The notes under the pieces: model-generated | Seen by the model: the letters and a program-made list of their open reading frames with translations, nothing else | What the model was told of the DNA's origin: nothing | Database searches by the model: none | In this document: one piece after another, positions 7,279 to 16,102 of the stretch | Layout of the letters: every line of letters starts with the position of its first letter | Position numbering within the stretch: position 1 is the first letter of the stretch | Assembly: GCA_016706225.1 (NCBI GenBank) | Contig: JADJKB010000010.1 | Location: 124,001-188,000 of the forward strand | Origin: Myxococcales bacterium | Lineage (GTDB): Bacteria > Myxococcota_A > Polyangia > Polyangiales > Polyangiaceae | Length of the DNA: 64,000 bases | Reading direction: 5' to 3' | Made by a program: the position numbers and the translations under genes

Positions 7279-7929
7279 TCAGATGGCCGGGCGCACCGCG
7301 GCGAGCGCGCCGGCCATGCCACGGGGGAATGCCGAGAGCAGCACGTCGAGGTGCTCGCGATCGGTCTCGATGCCCTTGACCGTGATGAAGGCGGTGATCG
7401 CGTCCACCAGGCGCTGCGCCCTGGGGTTGTCGACGAACTTCGGGTGTTTCATCACGTCGAGCACGATGATGTCGTCGTGAGCGTCCACCAGCATGGCCGG
7501 CCGTTTGGGCATGAAGGCCGCCAGGTTGCCGGGTTTGCTCAGATCCAGCGCGCCGCTCTTCAGGAGTGTCGCCACCGGGGTCTCCGCGCTTGGATCGGTG
7601 AGCTCGAGCTTCACGTCCTTCAGGCGTAGCTCGAAGCGCAGCTCGTCGGAGTCGAGGCACACCCGCTCGATGAAGACGGTGGCGGCCGCCCGCACGCTGG
7701 TTCCGGCGAGCTCCACGATGGCGCTCGCGCGGATCCCCGGGGGCACCGCCTCGACGTTGACGTCCTTCGGGGCCTTGCGCCCCTTCACCTGCCCTGCGAG
7801 CCAGCGGAGCGCGTCAATCGGCACACCAAAGCGGAGGCCCGCAGCGTTTTTCACAGCCCGAAGCAGTTCCTCGGGATGACGTTTGATGTAAGCTCCGGCC
7901 GCTCCGACCATCGCCTTCTTGTCTGGCAT
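7279..7929 (-). CDS. Conserved hypothetical protein (216 aa)
   Basis: A soluble protein without signal peptide or TM helix. Its start is helical and basic (AYIKRHPEELLRAVKNAAG), the middle is beta-rich (IRASAIVELAGTSVRAAATVFIERV and the strand pair after it), and a second helical section follows. The layout recalls lipid-binding LmeA-like or DUF2993-type folds, but I cannot confirm this. It is convergent with the membrane protein and shares a 51-bp divergent promoter region with the lysine aminotransferase. A near-consensus -10 box TATAGT lies 8 nt before its ATG. Confidence 0.7.
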   Translation of the reverse strand: MPDKKAMVGAAGAYIKRHPEELLRAVKNAAGLRFGVPIDALRWLAGQVKGRKAPKDVNVEAVPPGIRASAIVELAGTSVRAAATVFIERVCLDSDELRFELRLKDVKLELTDPSAETPVATLLKSGALDLSKPGNLAAFMPKRPAMLVDAHDDIIVLDVMKHPKFVDNPRAQRLVDAITAFITVKGIETDREHLDVLLSAFPRGMAGALAAVRPAI

Positions 7930-7943
7930 GGTGGAGCACTATA
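7930..7943 (-). promoter_or_regulatory. -10 box TATAGT, 8 nt before ATG
   Basis: On the minus strand TATAGT (7943-7938), preceded by TG (extended -10), ends 8 nt before the ATG at 7929, so the mRNA would have almost no leader. Confidence 0.5.
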
Positions 7944-7980
7944 CACCCCCGGCCCCCGCCGTAACGAGGGGAACGTCGTC

Positions 7981-9315
7981 ATGTTTCGCCGCTCAGAAAT
8001 CCCCGCCACCGAAGTCCACGACACACTGCGCCGTCACATGCTCGTCGACGGTTACCCCATCGTGATCGACCTCGTGAACAGCCAAGAGAGCTGGATCCGC
8101 GATCACATCACGGGCACCTTGTACCTGGACTTTTTCAGCTTCTTCGCCTCGAACCCCATCGGCATGAACCACTCGAGCATGCTCGATCCGGACGTGACCG
8201 AGCGGCTGGCCAAGGTGGCGGTGCAGAAGGTCTCGAACGCCGACTACTACACCAAGTTCATGGCCGAGTTCGTCGACACGCTGGCGCGCACGGCTGCACC
8301 ACCGGAGCTGCCCCACTACTTCTTCGTCGACGGCGGAGCACTGGCGGTCGAAAACGCCATGAAGGCCGCCTTCGACTGGAAGGTGAAGAAGAACCGCGCG
8401 GCCGGCAAGCAGGGCGACAAGGGCTCACAGATCCTGCACTTCGAGGGGGCGTTCCACGGACGCAGCGGCTACACCCTGTCGGTCACCAACACCGATCCGG
8501 TGAAGACCGATCTGTTCCCGAAGTTCCCCTGGCCGCGGGTGTCCGCACCTGGCATCACCTTCCCCCTCGAAGGCGAGAACCTCGAGCGGGTCAAACAGGC
8601 CGAGGCGCGCTCCATCGCCGAGATCGAGCGGGCGTTCGACGACAACCCGGACGACATCGCCGCCATCTTGATCGAGCCGATCCAGGCCGAGGGCGGCGAC
8701 CACCACTTCCGCGCGGAGTTCCTGCACCAGCTGCGGCGCATCGCCAACGAGCGCGAGGCGCTCTTGATCTTCGACGAGGTGCAGACGGGCATGGGTCTCA
8801 CCGGCAAGTGGTGGGCGTTCTCCCACTTCGGGGTCGTGCCGGATATCCTGTGTTTTGCGAAGAAGATGCAGGTCGGCGGCATCTTCGTCGGGCCGCGCAT
8901 CGACGAGGTGCCGGACAACGTGTTCCAGGTGCCGAGCCGCATCAACAGCACGTTCGGCGCGAGCCTGACGGACATGGTGCGGGTCACCCACATCCTCGAG
9001 GTGATCGTGAACGAGAACCTGCTGGACAACGCCAGAGTGCGAGGCGCGGAGCTCTTGGCTGGCCTCACGGCGATCCAGGAGGCTCACCCGGGCGTCGTGA
9101 CCAACGCCCGCGGGCGCGGCTTGATGTGTGCCATCGATCTGCCGACGACCGAGCTGCGCAACAAGGTCGTGCAGCGTTGTTTCGAGGACAAGATGATCGT
9201 CCTGAAATGTGGCAGTCGCTCGGTCCGCTTCCGGCCGACGCTCACCGTCACGGCCGACGCCATCGAAGAGGGTGTGCGGCGGCTGGGACAGGCGATCAGC
9301 GAAGCGCTCGCCTGA
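7981..9315 (+). CDS. lat: L-lysine 6-transaminase (lysine epsilon-aminotransferase)
   Basis: A 444-residue class III PLP aminotransferase. The PLP Asp is in LLIFDEVQTG (Asp265) and the Schiff-base lysine is in CFAKKMQVGG (Lys294 or 295). The phosphate-binding region HFEGAFHGRSGYTLSVTN and the N-terminal LYLDFFSFFASNPIGMNH are typical of the LAT subgroup rather than ornithine or GABA aminotransferases. It converts lysine and 2-oxoglutarate to piperideine-6-carboxylate and glutamate. I choose the ATG at 7981, with GAGGGG ahead of it; upstream codons are spurious. No cephamycin or pipecolate genes are nearby, so it more likely serves lysine catabolism or a stress-related role, as in mycobacteria. 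Confidence 0.93.
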   Translation: MFRRSEIPATEVHDTLRRHMLVDGYPIVIDLVNSQESWIRDHITGTLYLDFFSFFASNPIGMNHSSMLDPDVTERLAKVAVQKVSNADYYTKFMAEFVDTLARTAAPPELPHYFFVDGGALAVENAMKAAFDWKVKKNRAAGKQGDKGSQILHFEGAFHGRSGYTLSVTNTDPVKTDLFPKFPWPRVSAPGITFPLEGENLERVKQAEARSIAEIERAFDDNPDDIAAILIEPIQAEGGDHHFRAEFLHQLRRIANEREALLIFDEVQTGMGLTGKWWAFSHFGVVPDILCFAKKMQVGGIFVGPRIDEVPDNVFQVPSRINSTFGASLTDMVRVTHILEVIVNENLLDNARVRGAELLAGLTAIQEAHPGVVTNARGRGLMCAIDLPTTELRNKVVQRCFEDKMIVLKCGSRSVRFRPTLTVTADAIEEGVRRLGQAISEALA

Positions 9316-9327
9316 GCATCAGCGCGC

Positions 9328-9807
9328 TCACTCGGCTTTTTTCGGCAGCTGGGCCGCGGGCTCTTCCGCAGGCTCTGCCGCCTCGCCGTTCGGCAGCTCG
9401 CCCTTCACGCCACGGTGGGCCAGCTCCCAGTTCATCCGGCTCGAGATCGTGTGCGCCAGCTTGCCCACGAGGTCCGGCACCTCACCGATCAGGTTCGCCC
9501 ACAGGCTGCCCGCGTCGGCGTCGACCGTGAGCAAGTGCGCGTGGCCATCCTTGCCGATGGCGATGGCCGCCACCGGATCGAGCTCCACGGCGCCGCCCGC
9601 CCCTTGGGTGCCGGTATCAGCGCCGGACTTGCCGCGGTGCGCGCCGGCCTTGGCAGAGCCCGCGCCGAACGCGACCTTCAGGCGATGAACGGGGATCACC
9701 ACCGCGTCGCCCGCCTGCTGCGGCTCGCCGATGATGGTCTCACTCTTCGAGATGCCATGCACGCCGTCGAGCAGGCTGTTCACGATCTTGGTGATCTCGT
9801 CGCTCAT
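9328..9807 (-). CDS. GerW/YtfJ family protein, first copy
   Basis: A 159-residue member of the spore protein GerW (YtfJ) family: N-terminal helix EITKIVNSLLDGVHGISKSETIIGEP, then VVIPVHRLKVAFGAGS, then AVELDPVAAIAIGKDG. In Bacillus the family is needed for spore germination; many non-sporulating bacteria carry it with unknown function. It is the last gene of a three-gene minus-strand operon (second GerW copy, DUF2953 protein, this gene) with 9-18 bp gaps. The C-terminus is an acidic/Ala/Pro tail. Confidence 0.85.
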   Translation of the reverse strand: MSDEITKIVNSLLDGVHGISKSETIIGEPQQAGDAVVIPVHRLKVAFGAGSAKAGAHRGKSGADTGTQGAGGAVELDPVAAIAIGKDGHAHLLTVDADAGSLWANLIGEVPDLVGKLAHTISSRMNWELAHRGVKGELPNGEAAEPAEEPAAQLPKKAE

Positions 9808-9816
9808 GTGCCGACC

Positions 9817-10482
9817 CTAGGCTCCTTTGCCAGCTCTCGGCTGGCGGATTTTCACATTTCGTATCAAGTACCAGGCCGCGTCAACGAAGAGCAGCCCGGG
9901 CCACAGCCGGACCGAGCCGGATCCCGCCACGGAGCCCCGATCCACGCTCTCCCAGGAGGGGTATTGACGGATCACGATCGCGTCCGGCAGCAGCGGCGCA
10001 AAGGCGTAAATTGCGCCCAGCAGCTTGCCGGTGAGCGTGATGTCCCGAAATCCGTACTCCAGGTCGAGCTGCGTCGGCCCCAGCTCGACCCGGCGTCGCT
10101 CGCGGGTGACGAACAAGAACAGATCCACGGGGTCGAGCCAGCGCTCGAGGTGGGCATAACGCGCTCGGGCGCGCTCGAGCGCGCCGGTCGCTTCGGCTTC
10201 TCGGTCGTCGGTCACGTTGTCCTCGGCGCGTGGGCTCGCGAGCTCCGCCAGCTTCTTGCCCCACAGGCGTTTGCCGAAGACATGCACGCTGAGCTGCGCC
10301 TCGACTCCCTGGGCCATGACGCCGCTGGTTGCCACCGGACCGAGCTGCGCGCCGCCCGCGAGCGCCCAGAAACCGTTCGGCTCGCCTCGACCCTGTAGGC
10401 TGAAGCGCACACGCAGGGGCAGGAAGAACAACCCCACCCCGAGCAGCAGGAGCCCGAGCGCAACGTAGACCCAGGTGCTCAA
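9817..10482 (-). CDS. DUF2953-like membrane-anchored protein (YtfI-like)
   Basis: A 221-residue protein with one N-terminal TM helix (about residues 5-23) and a beta-rich body: LRVRFSLQGRGEP, DLEYGFRDITLTGKLLGAIYA, and a final WYLIRNVKIRQP. This matches DUF2953 proteins, which in Bacillus (YtfI) are encoded beside the GerW homologue YtfJ. The conserved pairing supports the assignment. It lies between two GerW-family genes and presumably acts with them at the membrane. Confidence 0.72.
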   Translation of the reverse strand: MSTWVYVALGLLLLGVGLFFLPLRVRFSLQGRGEPNGFWALAGGAQLGPVATSGVMAQGVEAQLSVHVFGKRLWGKKLAELASPRAEDNVTDDREAEATGALERARARYAHLERWLDPVDLFLFVTRERRRVELGPTQLDLEYGFRDITLTGKLLGAIYAFAPLLPDAIVIRQYPSWESVDRGSVAGSGSVRLWPGLLFVDAAWYLIRNVKIRQPRAGKGA

Positions 10483-10500
10483 GCCGGCACCGCCGCGCCG

Positions 10501-10902
10501 CTACTTCTTCTTGCCGTCGCCGAGCTTCGGTGCAGCGGCCGCAGCGAGCTGTTTGGTGGCCTCCGGCAAGATCTCGAGGCCCTTGCGCAGCACGGCATGT
10601 TTGCCTTTGTTGAGGGCGAGCATGTGGGGCACGCCATCCTCACCAACGACCACGAAGGCCTTCGGCTCCACCACCAGCGCGCCACCGGCACCGCCGCCCT
10701 CGATGCCCGCGTCACTGGGCTTCTCGTCCGCGTCCTTCTTGCCGCCCGCGCCGGCCATGCCAGCACCGAACGCGATGCTGATCTTGCTGAGCGGCACGAC
10801 CTTGGCCTTGCCCGCGTCGCGGACCTTGCCCACGACGGCGTCGCTCTTCGAGACCTTGTTCAGCTCCGAGAGGAGCCCGGTGAGCAGATCGTTGAGATCC
10901 AT
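10501..10902 (-). CDS. GerW/YtfJ family protein, second copy
   Basis: A second, more diverged GerW-family protein (133 residues). It has the same order of blocks as the first copy: DLNDLLTGLLSELNKVSKSDAVVG, VVPLSKISIAFGAGMAGAGG, ALVVEPKAFVVVGEDG. I prefer the ATG at 10902; GTG codons at 10917 and 10920 are alternatives. It is first in the GerW-DUF2953-GerW operon, divergent from the zinc-finger gene at 10986. Confidence 0.85.
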   Translation of the reverse strand: MDLNDLLTGLLSELNKVSKSDAVVGKVRDAGKAKVVPLSKISIAFGAGMAGAGGKKDADEKPSDAGIEGGGAGGALVVEPKAFVVVGEDGVPHMLALNKGKHAVLRKGLEILPEATKQLAAAAAPKLGDGKKK

Positions 10903-10985
10903 GCCGGGACACGACACCACGCTCCTCGGAGCCCGTCAAACTCTGGAGACAAGCGGGCAGGAGCATGAGGTAACCTGCTTGCAAC

Positions 10986-11510
10986 ATGCTGCCGAGCACT
11001 GCCCAGAACCTGGTTTGCCCGCGCTGCGGCCTTGCCCTCAGCGCGGCGCACAGCGGCGCGGCCGCGCTGCACGGCTGCCGGAGCTGCGGCGGCGTGTGGC
11101 TCGACGGGGCGACCGCAGCCCGCCTGACCCAGGCCCTAGATGGGGCGACCTACACGTTGCTGGAAGCCGGCGCAGGTCAGGCTACCGCGCCGGTGGACCC
11201 CGCCCGGGCCATCGTCTGCCCCGAGTGCCGCGCCCCGTTGACCCGCTGGACGGTCCAGAGCGCGGGGGTCGAGGTCGACACGTGCGGCAACCACGGCACC
11301 TGGTTCGACCGACACGAGCTCCAGCGCATCGCGCAATCGACGGCCATCGCCCAAGCCTACGGGCGGGGCGCCCCTGCGGCGACCGCCGGCGCGGCGAACC
11401 CGGTCGCCACGGCTAGCGCGAGCGACGATTCGGGGGACGACTCGAGCTGGGACGCGCTCGAGCTCGGGCTTGGAGTGGTCTTCGGGGTGATCGGGGTGCT
11501 CAGCGACTAG
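10986..11510 (+). CDS. Double zf-TFIIB-like zinc-ribbon protein
   Basis: A 174-residue protein with two zinc ribbons of the zf-TFIIB type. The first is CPRCGLALSAAHSG...CRSCGGVWLD (about residues 11-39). The second is CPECRAPLTRW...CGNHGTWFDRHEL (about 77-115), where the last ligand is His. Such proteins are common and uncharacterised in Proteobacteria and Myxococcota. The tail is Ala/Ser/Asp rich and ends in a short hydrophobic stretch (LGLGVVFGVIGVLS) that could anchor it to the membrane. Binding of metal is inferred only from the Cys pattern. Confidence 0.85.
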   Translation: MLPSTAQNLVCPRCGLALSAAHSGAAALHGCRSCGGVWLDGATAARLTQALDGATYTLLEAGAGQATAPVDPARAIVCPECRAPLTRWTVQSAGVEVDTCGNHGTWFDRHELQRIAQSTAIAQAYGRGAPAATAGAANPVATASASDDSGDDSSWDALELGLGVVFGVIGVLSD

Positions 11511-11594
11511 CTGCACAAGTCGAACCCGCCAACGCAAGAGGCCGTGACACGACCGCGCGTATGGGACAGCATCTGGGGAGCGAGGAGTTTCTGC

Positions 11595-12842
11595 ATGGCG
11601 GGCTTGCGGCGAACGGGCGGGGTTTTTTCCGGCCTGGCACTGATGGCGGCATGCTCCGCAGGGGGCGGCTCGGGCGGCGCCGACAACGGCGGCGGAACGT
11701 CGGGCGTGAGCGGTGGCGGCGCCGGTGGGGGCGGGGGCATCAGTGTCGGCGGCACGTCGGGCGTCGGGGGCAACATCAACCTGGACTCGGGGCTCGGCGG
11801 CAGCGGCGGCGACATCGGAGACTCCGGCTGCTCAACCTACACCGACGAAGCCAAACAGACCTACGAGCCCGCGGACATCATCTGGGCGGTCGACACCTCC
11901 GGCAGCATGATCGAAGAGACCGCCGCCGTTCAAGCCAACCTCAACGCCTTCAGTCAGCAGATCTCGGCGACGGGCATCGACGTGCACGTGGTGATGCTCG
12001 CGGCGTACCCGTTCCTGATCTTGCCGGGGATCTGCGTACCCGGACCGCTCGGCTCCGGGCAGTGCCCCCCTGCGGGCTCCGACACCAAGCTGCCGAACTT
12101 CTGGCACCACCCGTCGGCCGTCATCGAGAGCGTCGATGCCGCGCTGCGCCTCGTGCAGTTCTTCCCCGATTACAAATTCATGCTGCGCCCCGGCGTCTTC
12201 AAGTACGTCGTGGTCGTCACGGACGACGACTCCAAGAACGACCCGAACAGCTCGGGCGACGCCGGCAAGTACGACAACAACCCGACCGGGTTCATCTCGG
12301 ATTTCACCAACCTCGACCCCATGATGTCCGACGGCTCCGGCGGCCGCATGTGGAAGATGTCGAGCATCTACTCGTTCACCCAGTGCTCGAACGCCGCCAA
12401 CATCGGCCAGGCCTGGAAGCAGATCGTCAACACCACGGGTGGCGTGCACGGCGACATCTGCAACTGCCCACCGGGACAGGTTCAAGCCTGCGCGCAGACC
12501 TTCCAGAAGGTGTTCGACGAGCTGGCCAAGAAGATCATCGCCGGTGCGAAACCCCTCGCCTGTGAGTGGACCATTCCGCCGCCCGAGCCGGGCAAGACCC
12601 TCGACCCCAACAAGGTGAACGTGGAGTTCGTCGACCAGGCGTCAGGGCTCCCGGAGACCATCTATCACGTCAACGACGCCGGGGCCTGCGACGGCACACT
12701 CGGCGGCTGGTACTACAACGACAACAAAACTCCGACCACGATCAAACTCTGCCCGGCCAGCTGCAGCAAGGTCACGGGCGCCGGCCAGGGCAGCAAGATC
12801 AACGTCGTCTTCGGCTGCGCCACGCTCAACATTCCGAAGTGA
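11595..12842 (+). CDS. VWA-domain lipoprotein with Gly-rich linker
   Basis: A 415-residue exported protein. The signal ends at a lipobox (LALMAAC, Cys at about residue 20), followed by a Gly/Ser linker of ~70 residues and then a von Willebrand A-like domain with the MIDAS core WAVDTSGSM (about residues 96-104). The C-terminal ~90 residues form a Cys-containing beta module (CEWTIPPPEPGKTLDPNKVNV ... IKLCPASC ... INVVFGC). The same module ends the VWA lipoprotein at 47904-49187. The ATG at 11595 has GAGGAG 8 nt upstream, so it is preferred over the upstream GTG at 11544. It is probably a surface protein in a secretion or adhesion role. Confidence 0.85.
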   Translation: MAGLRRTGGVFSGLALMAACSAGGGSGGADNGGGTSGVSGGGAGGGGGISVGGTSGVGGNINLDSGLGGSGGDIGDSGCSTYTDEAKQTYEPADIIWAVDTSGSMIEETAAVQANLNAFSQQISATGIDVHVVMLAAYPFLILPGICVPGPLGSGQCPPAGSDTKLPNFWHHPSAVIESVDAALRLVQFFPDYKFMLRPGVFKYVVVVTDDDSKNDPNSSGDAGKYDNNPTGFISDFTNLDPMMSDGSGGRMWKMSSIYSFTQCSNAANIGQAWKQIVNTTGGVHGDICNCPPGQVQACAQTFQKVFDELAKKIIAGAKPLACEWTIPPPEPGKTLDPNKVNVEFVDQASGLPETIYHVNDAGACDGTLGGWYYNDNKTPTTIKLCPASCSKVTGAGQGSKINVVFGCATLNIPK

Positions 12843-12857
12843 GCCGACGAGGCGAAG

Positions 12858-13604
12858 TCAGCCCAGGGCCTCGGCCAACACACTCACGACGTCGGCGTCG
12901 ATGCAGAACGTCGCCAGCCGATCGTGGGGCGTCTCGCCCCGGTTCACGATCACGTACGGCGTGCCGCGCCGCGCGCCCGCCAGGGGCACGTCCGCCGCCG
13001 GCGTGACGACCAGAGAAGAGCCGAGCGCAAGCAGCAGATCCGCGCGCTCGGCGTGGCGAAATGCGCTCCCGAGCTGGGTCATGTCCAGTGACTGACCGAA
13101 CATCACGACTGCCGGTTTCATCAGCGCGCCGCAGGCGCTGCAGGTCGGCGGCTCCCGGGTCCGCTCGAATTCCAGCATGCAACGCTCGGTCGGCTCGCGC
13201 CTTCGACACTCGGTGCACTCGACCGCCGAGTTCGTGCCGTGCAGCTCGATCAACTTCTCAGCCGAAGTACCGGCGGCCTGGTGCAGGCCGTCGACGTTCT
13301 GGGTCACCAGACACGCGAGCTTGCCGCGGCGCTCGAGCTCGACCAGCGCCAGGTGCGCCGCGTTCGGCCGCGCATCGCGGAACGCGAGGTACCCCTCGAG
13401 CTTGAACTCCCAGTAGTCGCGCCGCGCGTCCTCGTCCGAGATGAACTCCTGGTAGTAGGTCGGCGCACGCGACTGCCACACCCCCGCAGGACCCCGAAAG
13501 TCCGGGATGCCACTGCCGGTGGAGAGCCCTGCGCCCGTGAAGGCCAGCACCTTGGAGCTGCGCTCGAGCAAGACCCGGAGTTTTTCGACCTCGGGAGCCA
13601 TCAC
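12858..13604 (-). CDS. Sir2-family NAD-dependent protein deacylase
   Basis: A 248-residue sirtuin. The NAD motifs AFTGAGLSTGSGIPDFRG and TQNVDGLH, the catalytic His in LIELHGTN, and four zinc Cys (CTEC ... CSAC) are all present, as is GSSLVVTPAADVP near the C-terminus. It would remove acetyl or other acyl groups from protein lysines with NAD. The start overlaps the end of the sugar dehydrogenase gene by 4 nt (ATGA), which is an unusual partner. An acetyltransferase-fused enzyme at 58304-60217 could act in the opposite direction; that is speculation. Confidence 0.95.
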   Translation of the reverse strand: MMAPEVEKLRVLLERSSKVLAFTGAGLSTGSGIPDFRGPAGVWQSRAPTYYQEFISDEDARRDYWEFKLEGYLAFRDARPNAAHLALVELERRGKLACLVTQNVDGLHQAAGTSAEKLIELHGTNSAVECTECRRREPTERCMLEFERTREPPTCSACGALMKPAVVMFGQSLDMTQLGSAFRHAERADLLLALGSSLVVTPAADVPLAGARRGTPYVIVNRGETPHDRLATFCIDADVVSVLAEALG

Positions 13605-14920
13605 TCCGCGTCGATGCGCCAGATCGTGCCGTCGAAATCACACACGTAGAGCTCCCCGACGGCGTCCTGACCGAAGGACGAGACCTGGCCCGGAGCGCCC
13701 GCCGAGGTGATGTCCTGGGTGATCTCCGCCTGGCCGTTGGCCTTGCCGCCTGCATACGTGAAGCTCCAGAAGCGGCTCGAACAGTAGTCCGCGTACAGAT
13801 ATGTCCCGCGCAGCGCGGGCACGTTCTTGCCGCGATACACGTAACCGCCGGTCACGGAGCAGCCCGACGAGTGGGAGTACTCCGCCACGGGCGGCTCCTT
13901 TCCGCTCTGGTCGCAGTTGGTCTTCGGGTCGTAACAGTGGGTCCCCTCCATCACCCGCCACCCGTAGTTGGTACCGCTGCCCTTGCCGCTCGGCTCCACG
14001 TCGATCTCTTCCCAGGCGCCCTGCCCGACGTCGCCGATGTACATGTCGCCGGTGCAGGCGTCGAAGGACCAGCGCCACGGGTTGCGCAATCCGTAGCTCC
14101 AGACCTCCGGCGCCGCCCCGCCGGCCGTCATGTTCCCGGTCGGGATCCCGTACGCCTTGCCGCCAGCCGGCGCGTCCACATCGATGCGCAGCATCTTTCC
14201 CAGCAGCACCTCGACGGACTGCCCATTGCCGACGGAGCCATGCGCGTCGCCAGCGCCGCCACCGTCCCCTAGGCCGAGGTACAACATGCCGTCGGGGCCA
14301 AAATTCAGCGCGCCCCCGTTGTGGTTCGACTCCGGTTGGTCCTGCTCGAGGATGATCTTCTCACTGCCGGCGTCCGCCTGATCCGGATCATTCGCCGACC
14401 TCGTGAACTCCGAGATCACCGTGTCTCCGGAGCCGGCCTTGGAGTAGTGCACGAAGAAGCGTCGATTTTCGGCGTACTTCGGGTGGAACGCGATGCCGAG
14501 CAGACCCTGCTCCCCACCGACCTTGGGCTTGATGTTCAGGAACGCCGTTGCGAGCTTCGAGCCGTTCTTGATGATCGAGATCACACCCGGCTGCTGCCCG
14601 ATGAACAGCCGCTCGGTGTCACCGAGGGGGCTGCCCGCGAAGATCGGGCGATCGAAGCCACTGGCGACCTCCGTCAGCTTCAGGTTCACGGTCCCGCTCG
14701 CCGGCGAACAATCAAAGAGGCTCGCTGCACCGCCGCCAGTGCCAGACGTGTTGCCGGCACCGCCGTTGCCTCCGCCCCCCGCGGCGCCGGCACCGCCGGC
14801 ACCTCCGCCGGACGTGCCCCCGGTGGCCTTCGCGCCCCCGCCGTCATCGCTGCCACAGCCACTCACCGTCACCAGCGCTGCAAATAAACTCAAAACGAGC
14901 GCACTCGACCAATCGTTCAC
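13601..14920 (-). CDS. PQQ-dependent soluble aldose sugar dehydrogenase-like lipoprotein
   Basis: A 439-residue exported protein with signal and lipobox (VTVSGC), a Gly/Ala linker of ~50 residues, then a six-bladed beta-propeller of the glucose/sorbosone dehydrogenase (YliI/Asd) family. Typical blocks are DRPIFAGSPLGDTERLFIGQ, GLLGIAFHPKYAENRRFFVHY, NHNGGALNFGPDGMLYLGLGDGG and YGLRNPWRWSFD. It would oxidise aldoses in the periplasm with PQQ and calcium. The GTG at 14920 is chosen because AGGTGG lies 7 nt ahead and the signal peptide starts there. It is the first gene of a pair with the sirtuin (4-nt overlap). Confidence 0.88.
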   Translation of the reverse strand: MNDWSSALVLSLFAALVTVSGCGSDDGGGAKATGGTSGGGAGGAGAAGGGGNGGAGNTSGTGGGAASLFDCSPASGTVNLKLTEVASGFDRPIFAGSPLGDTERLFIGQQPGVISIIKNGSKLATAFLNIKPKVGGEQGLLGIAFHPKYAENRRFFVHYSKAGSGDTVISEFTRSANDPDQADAGSEKIILEQDQPESNHNGGALNFGPDGMLYLGLGDGGGAGDAHGSVGNGQSVEVLLGKMLRIDVDAPAGGKAYGIPTGNMTAGGAAPEVWSYGLRNPWRWSFDACTGDMYIGDVGQGAWEEIDVEPSGKGSGTNYGWRVMEGTHCYDPKTNCDQSGKEPPVAEYSHSSGCSVTGGYVYRGKNVPALRGTYLYADYCSSRFWSFTYAGGKANGQAEITQDITSAGAPGQVSSFGQDAVGELYVCDFDGTIWRIDAE

Positions 14921-15027
14921 TTCGACACCACCTGAAGCGCGGGACGTCCGCGACAAGGCGAGAAGTGTAGAGCGCCGACCTGCGGCGAGCCAACCAGGCG
15001 GGGGATTCGCCTCCGCCACCGAGCCCT

Positions 15028-16014
15028 TCAGGGCAGCGTTTTGCCGGTGATCTTGAAATAAAAGTGCCGCCGTAGTTGGTCGTGCCCGGCGCTGTTCGGG
15101 TGTGTGCAGTCGCTCGCGTACCAGCTGGGCGGGAAGTTGAAGCCATGGTTCGTGAACAGGGCGTGAATGTCGCTGAGGTACTGGCCCTTGGCTGACACCT
15201 GTTTTCCGATCTCACCGTTCCAGTTCGCAAAAAACCCGGCCGTCGGGATCGTGGGCAGGCCCTTGCCGAACGCGCACTTGTTCACGCCGAAATTCCCTTG
15301 TCCATCGCTTGCGTCGTAGATGGTCGCCTCGAACACGTGGACGGCGACCCCAGGTCCGAAGCGTCCAGGAGCGAGCAGCGCGTCGAGTGCCGCCGAGATG
15401 TTCGCGCCCATCGCGGCGCGGGCGGCGCCATCGAGGCCGGTTGCGATGGCGGGCAGCTGATCTTTCATATCGTTCCCGCCGCTCGTGATGCAGACAGCGA
15501 CCGGGCCCGGCAGTGCGCCAGGCAGCGCTTTGATCTGACCCACCAGCGCGCTGGTCTTCGAGCCGCTCTGCGCCTTGTTCGAATAACTGAGGGTCGGGAA
15601 CTTCTGTTTCAGATCCTGCTGGAGGAGCGCGTAGTAGAACGGGCCCTGTCCGCCGCCATCGCTGATCGAGTCACCGAGCACCACCAGCGAGCCGACCGTG
15701 GCGAGCGCCGCGGTACCGCCGCCGGTGCCTGCTCCGCCCGCGCCAGCCGCCCCGCCGCTCCCCGCTGCGCCCCCGGAGCTCTGACCCGCAGCGCCACCTA
15801 GACTCTGCCCGGCCGTGCCGCCGGAGGCCTGACCGGCGACGCCCCCGCCGCCGCTCGCCCCACCCGACGAGGTCCCCGCCGCCCCACCGACCTCGGTCCC
15901 GGCGCTACCCCCGGCGCCTCCGACGCCGCTGGAGCTGTCGTTCGCGCTGCAGCCGGCGAGCCCGGCAGCACCCGCAATCACGAAGAATCCGCAGCATTGG
16001 CGCCATCCGAGCAT
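15028..16014 (-). CDS. SGNH/GDSL hydrolase lipoprotein with Gly-rich linker
   Basis: A 328-residue exported esterase-like protein. The signal ends at AAGLAGC (Cys at about residue 21). A linker of GGAAG-type repeats covers about residues 30-100. The catalytic domain shows block I LVVLGDSISDGGG (nucleophile Ser), block III GGNDMKD and block V DCTHPNSAGH (Asp and His). The substrate is unknown; lipid, glycan acetyl or polyester are all possible. The ATG at 16014 is preferred because GGGAGG precedes it; in-frame codons upstream are spurious. A divergent esterase gene starts at 16103. Confidence 0.87.
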   Translation of the reverse strand: MLGWRQCCGFFVIAGAAGLAGCSANDSSSGVGGAGGSAGTEVGGAAGTSSGGASGGGGVAGQASGGTAGQSLGGAAGQSSGGAAGSGGAAGAGGAGTGGGTAALATVGSLVVLGDSISDGGGQGPFYYALLQQDLKQKFPTLSYSNKAQSGSKTSALVGQIKALPGALPGPVAVCITSGGNDMKDQLPAIATGLDGAARAAMGANISAALDALLAPGRFGPGVAVHVFEATIYDASDGQGNFGVNKCAFGKGLPTIPTAGFFANWNGEIGKQVSAKGQYLSDIHALFTNHGFNFPPSWYASDCTHPNSAGHDQLRRHFYFKITGKTLP

Positions 16015-16089
16015 GTGGGCCTCCCTTCCAGTGAGAATGTACACGAATTGCCGGCCCGTGGACCGAAATACTCGCACGGTCCAGGGTGC

Positions 16090-16102
16090 TAGCGTCGCCG
16101 AC
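16090..16102 (+). promoter_or_regulatory. Extended -10 TGC-TAGCGT, 7 nt before GTG start
   Basis: TAGCGT (16090-16095) with TG one base upstream is followed by 7 nt and the GTG at 16103. This is the same leaderless spacing as at 5504, 24389 and 45362. Confidence 0.5.

Noticed and set aside
7981..9315. Lysine aminotransferase as marker of a beta-lactam cluster
   Set aside because: No cephamycin or NRPS genes are nearby; neighbours are a hypothetical protein and GerW genes.
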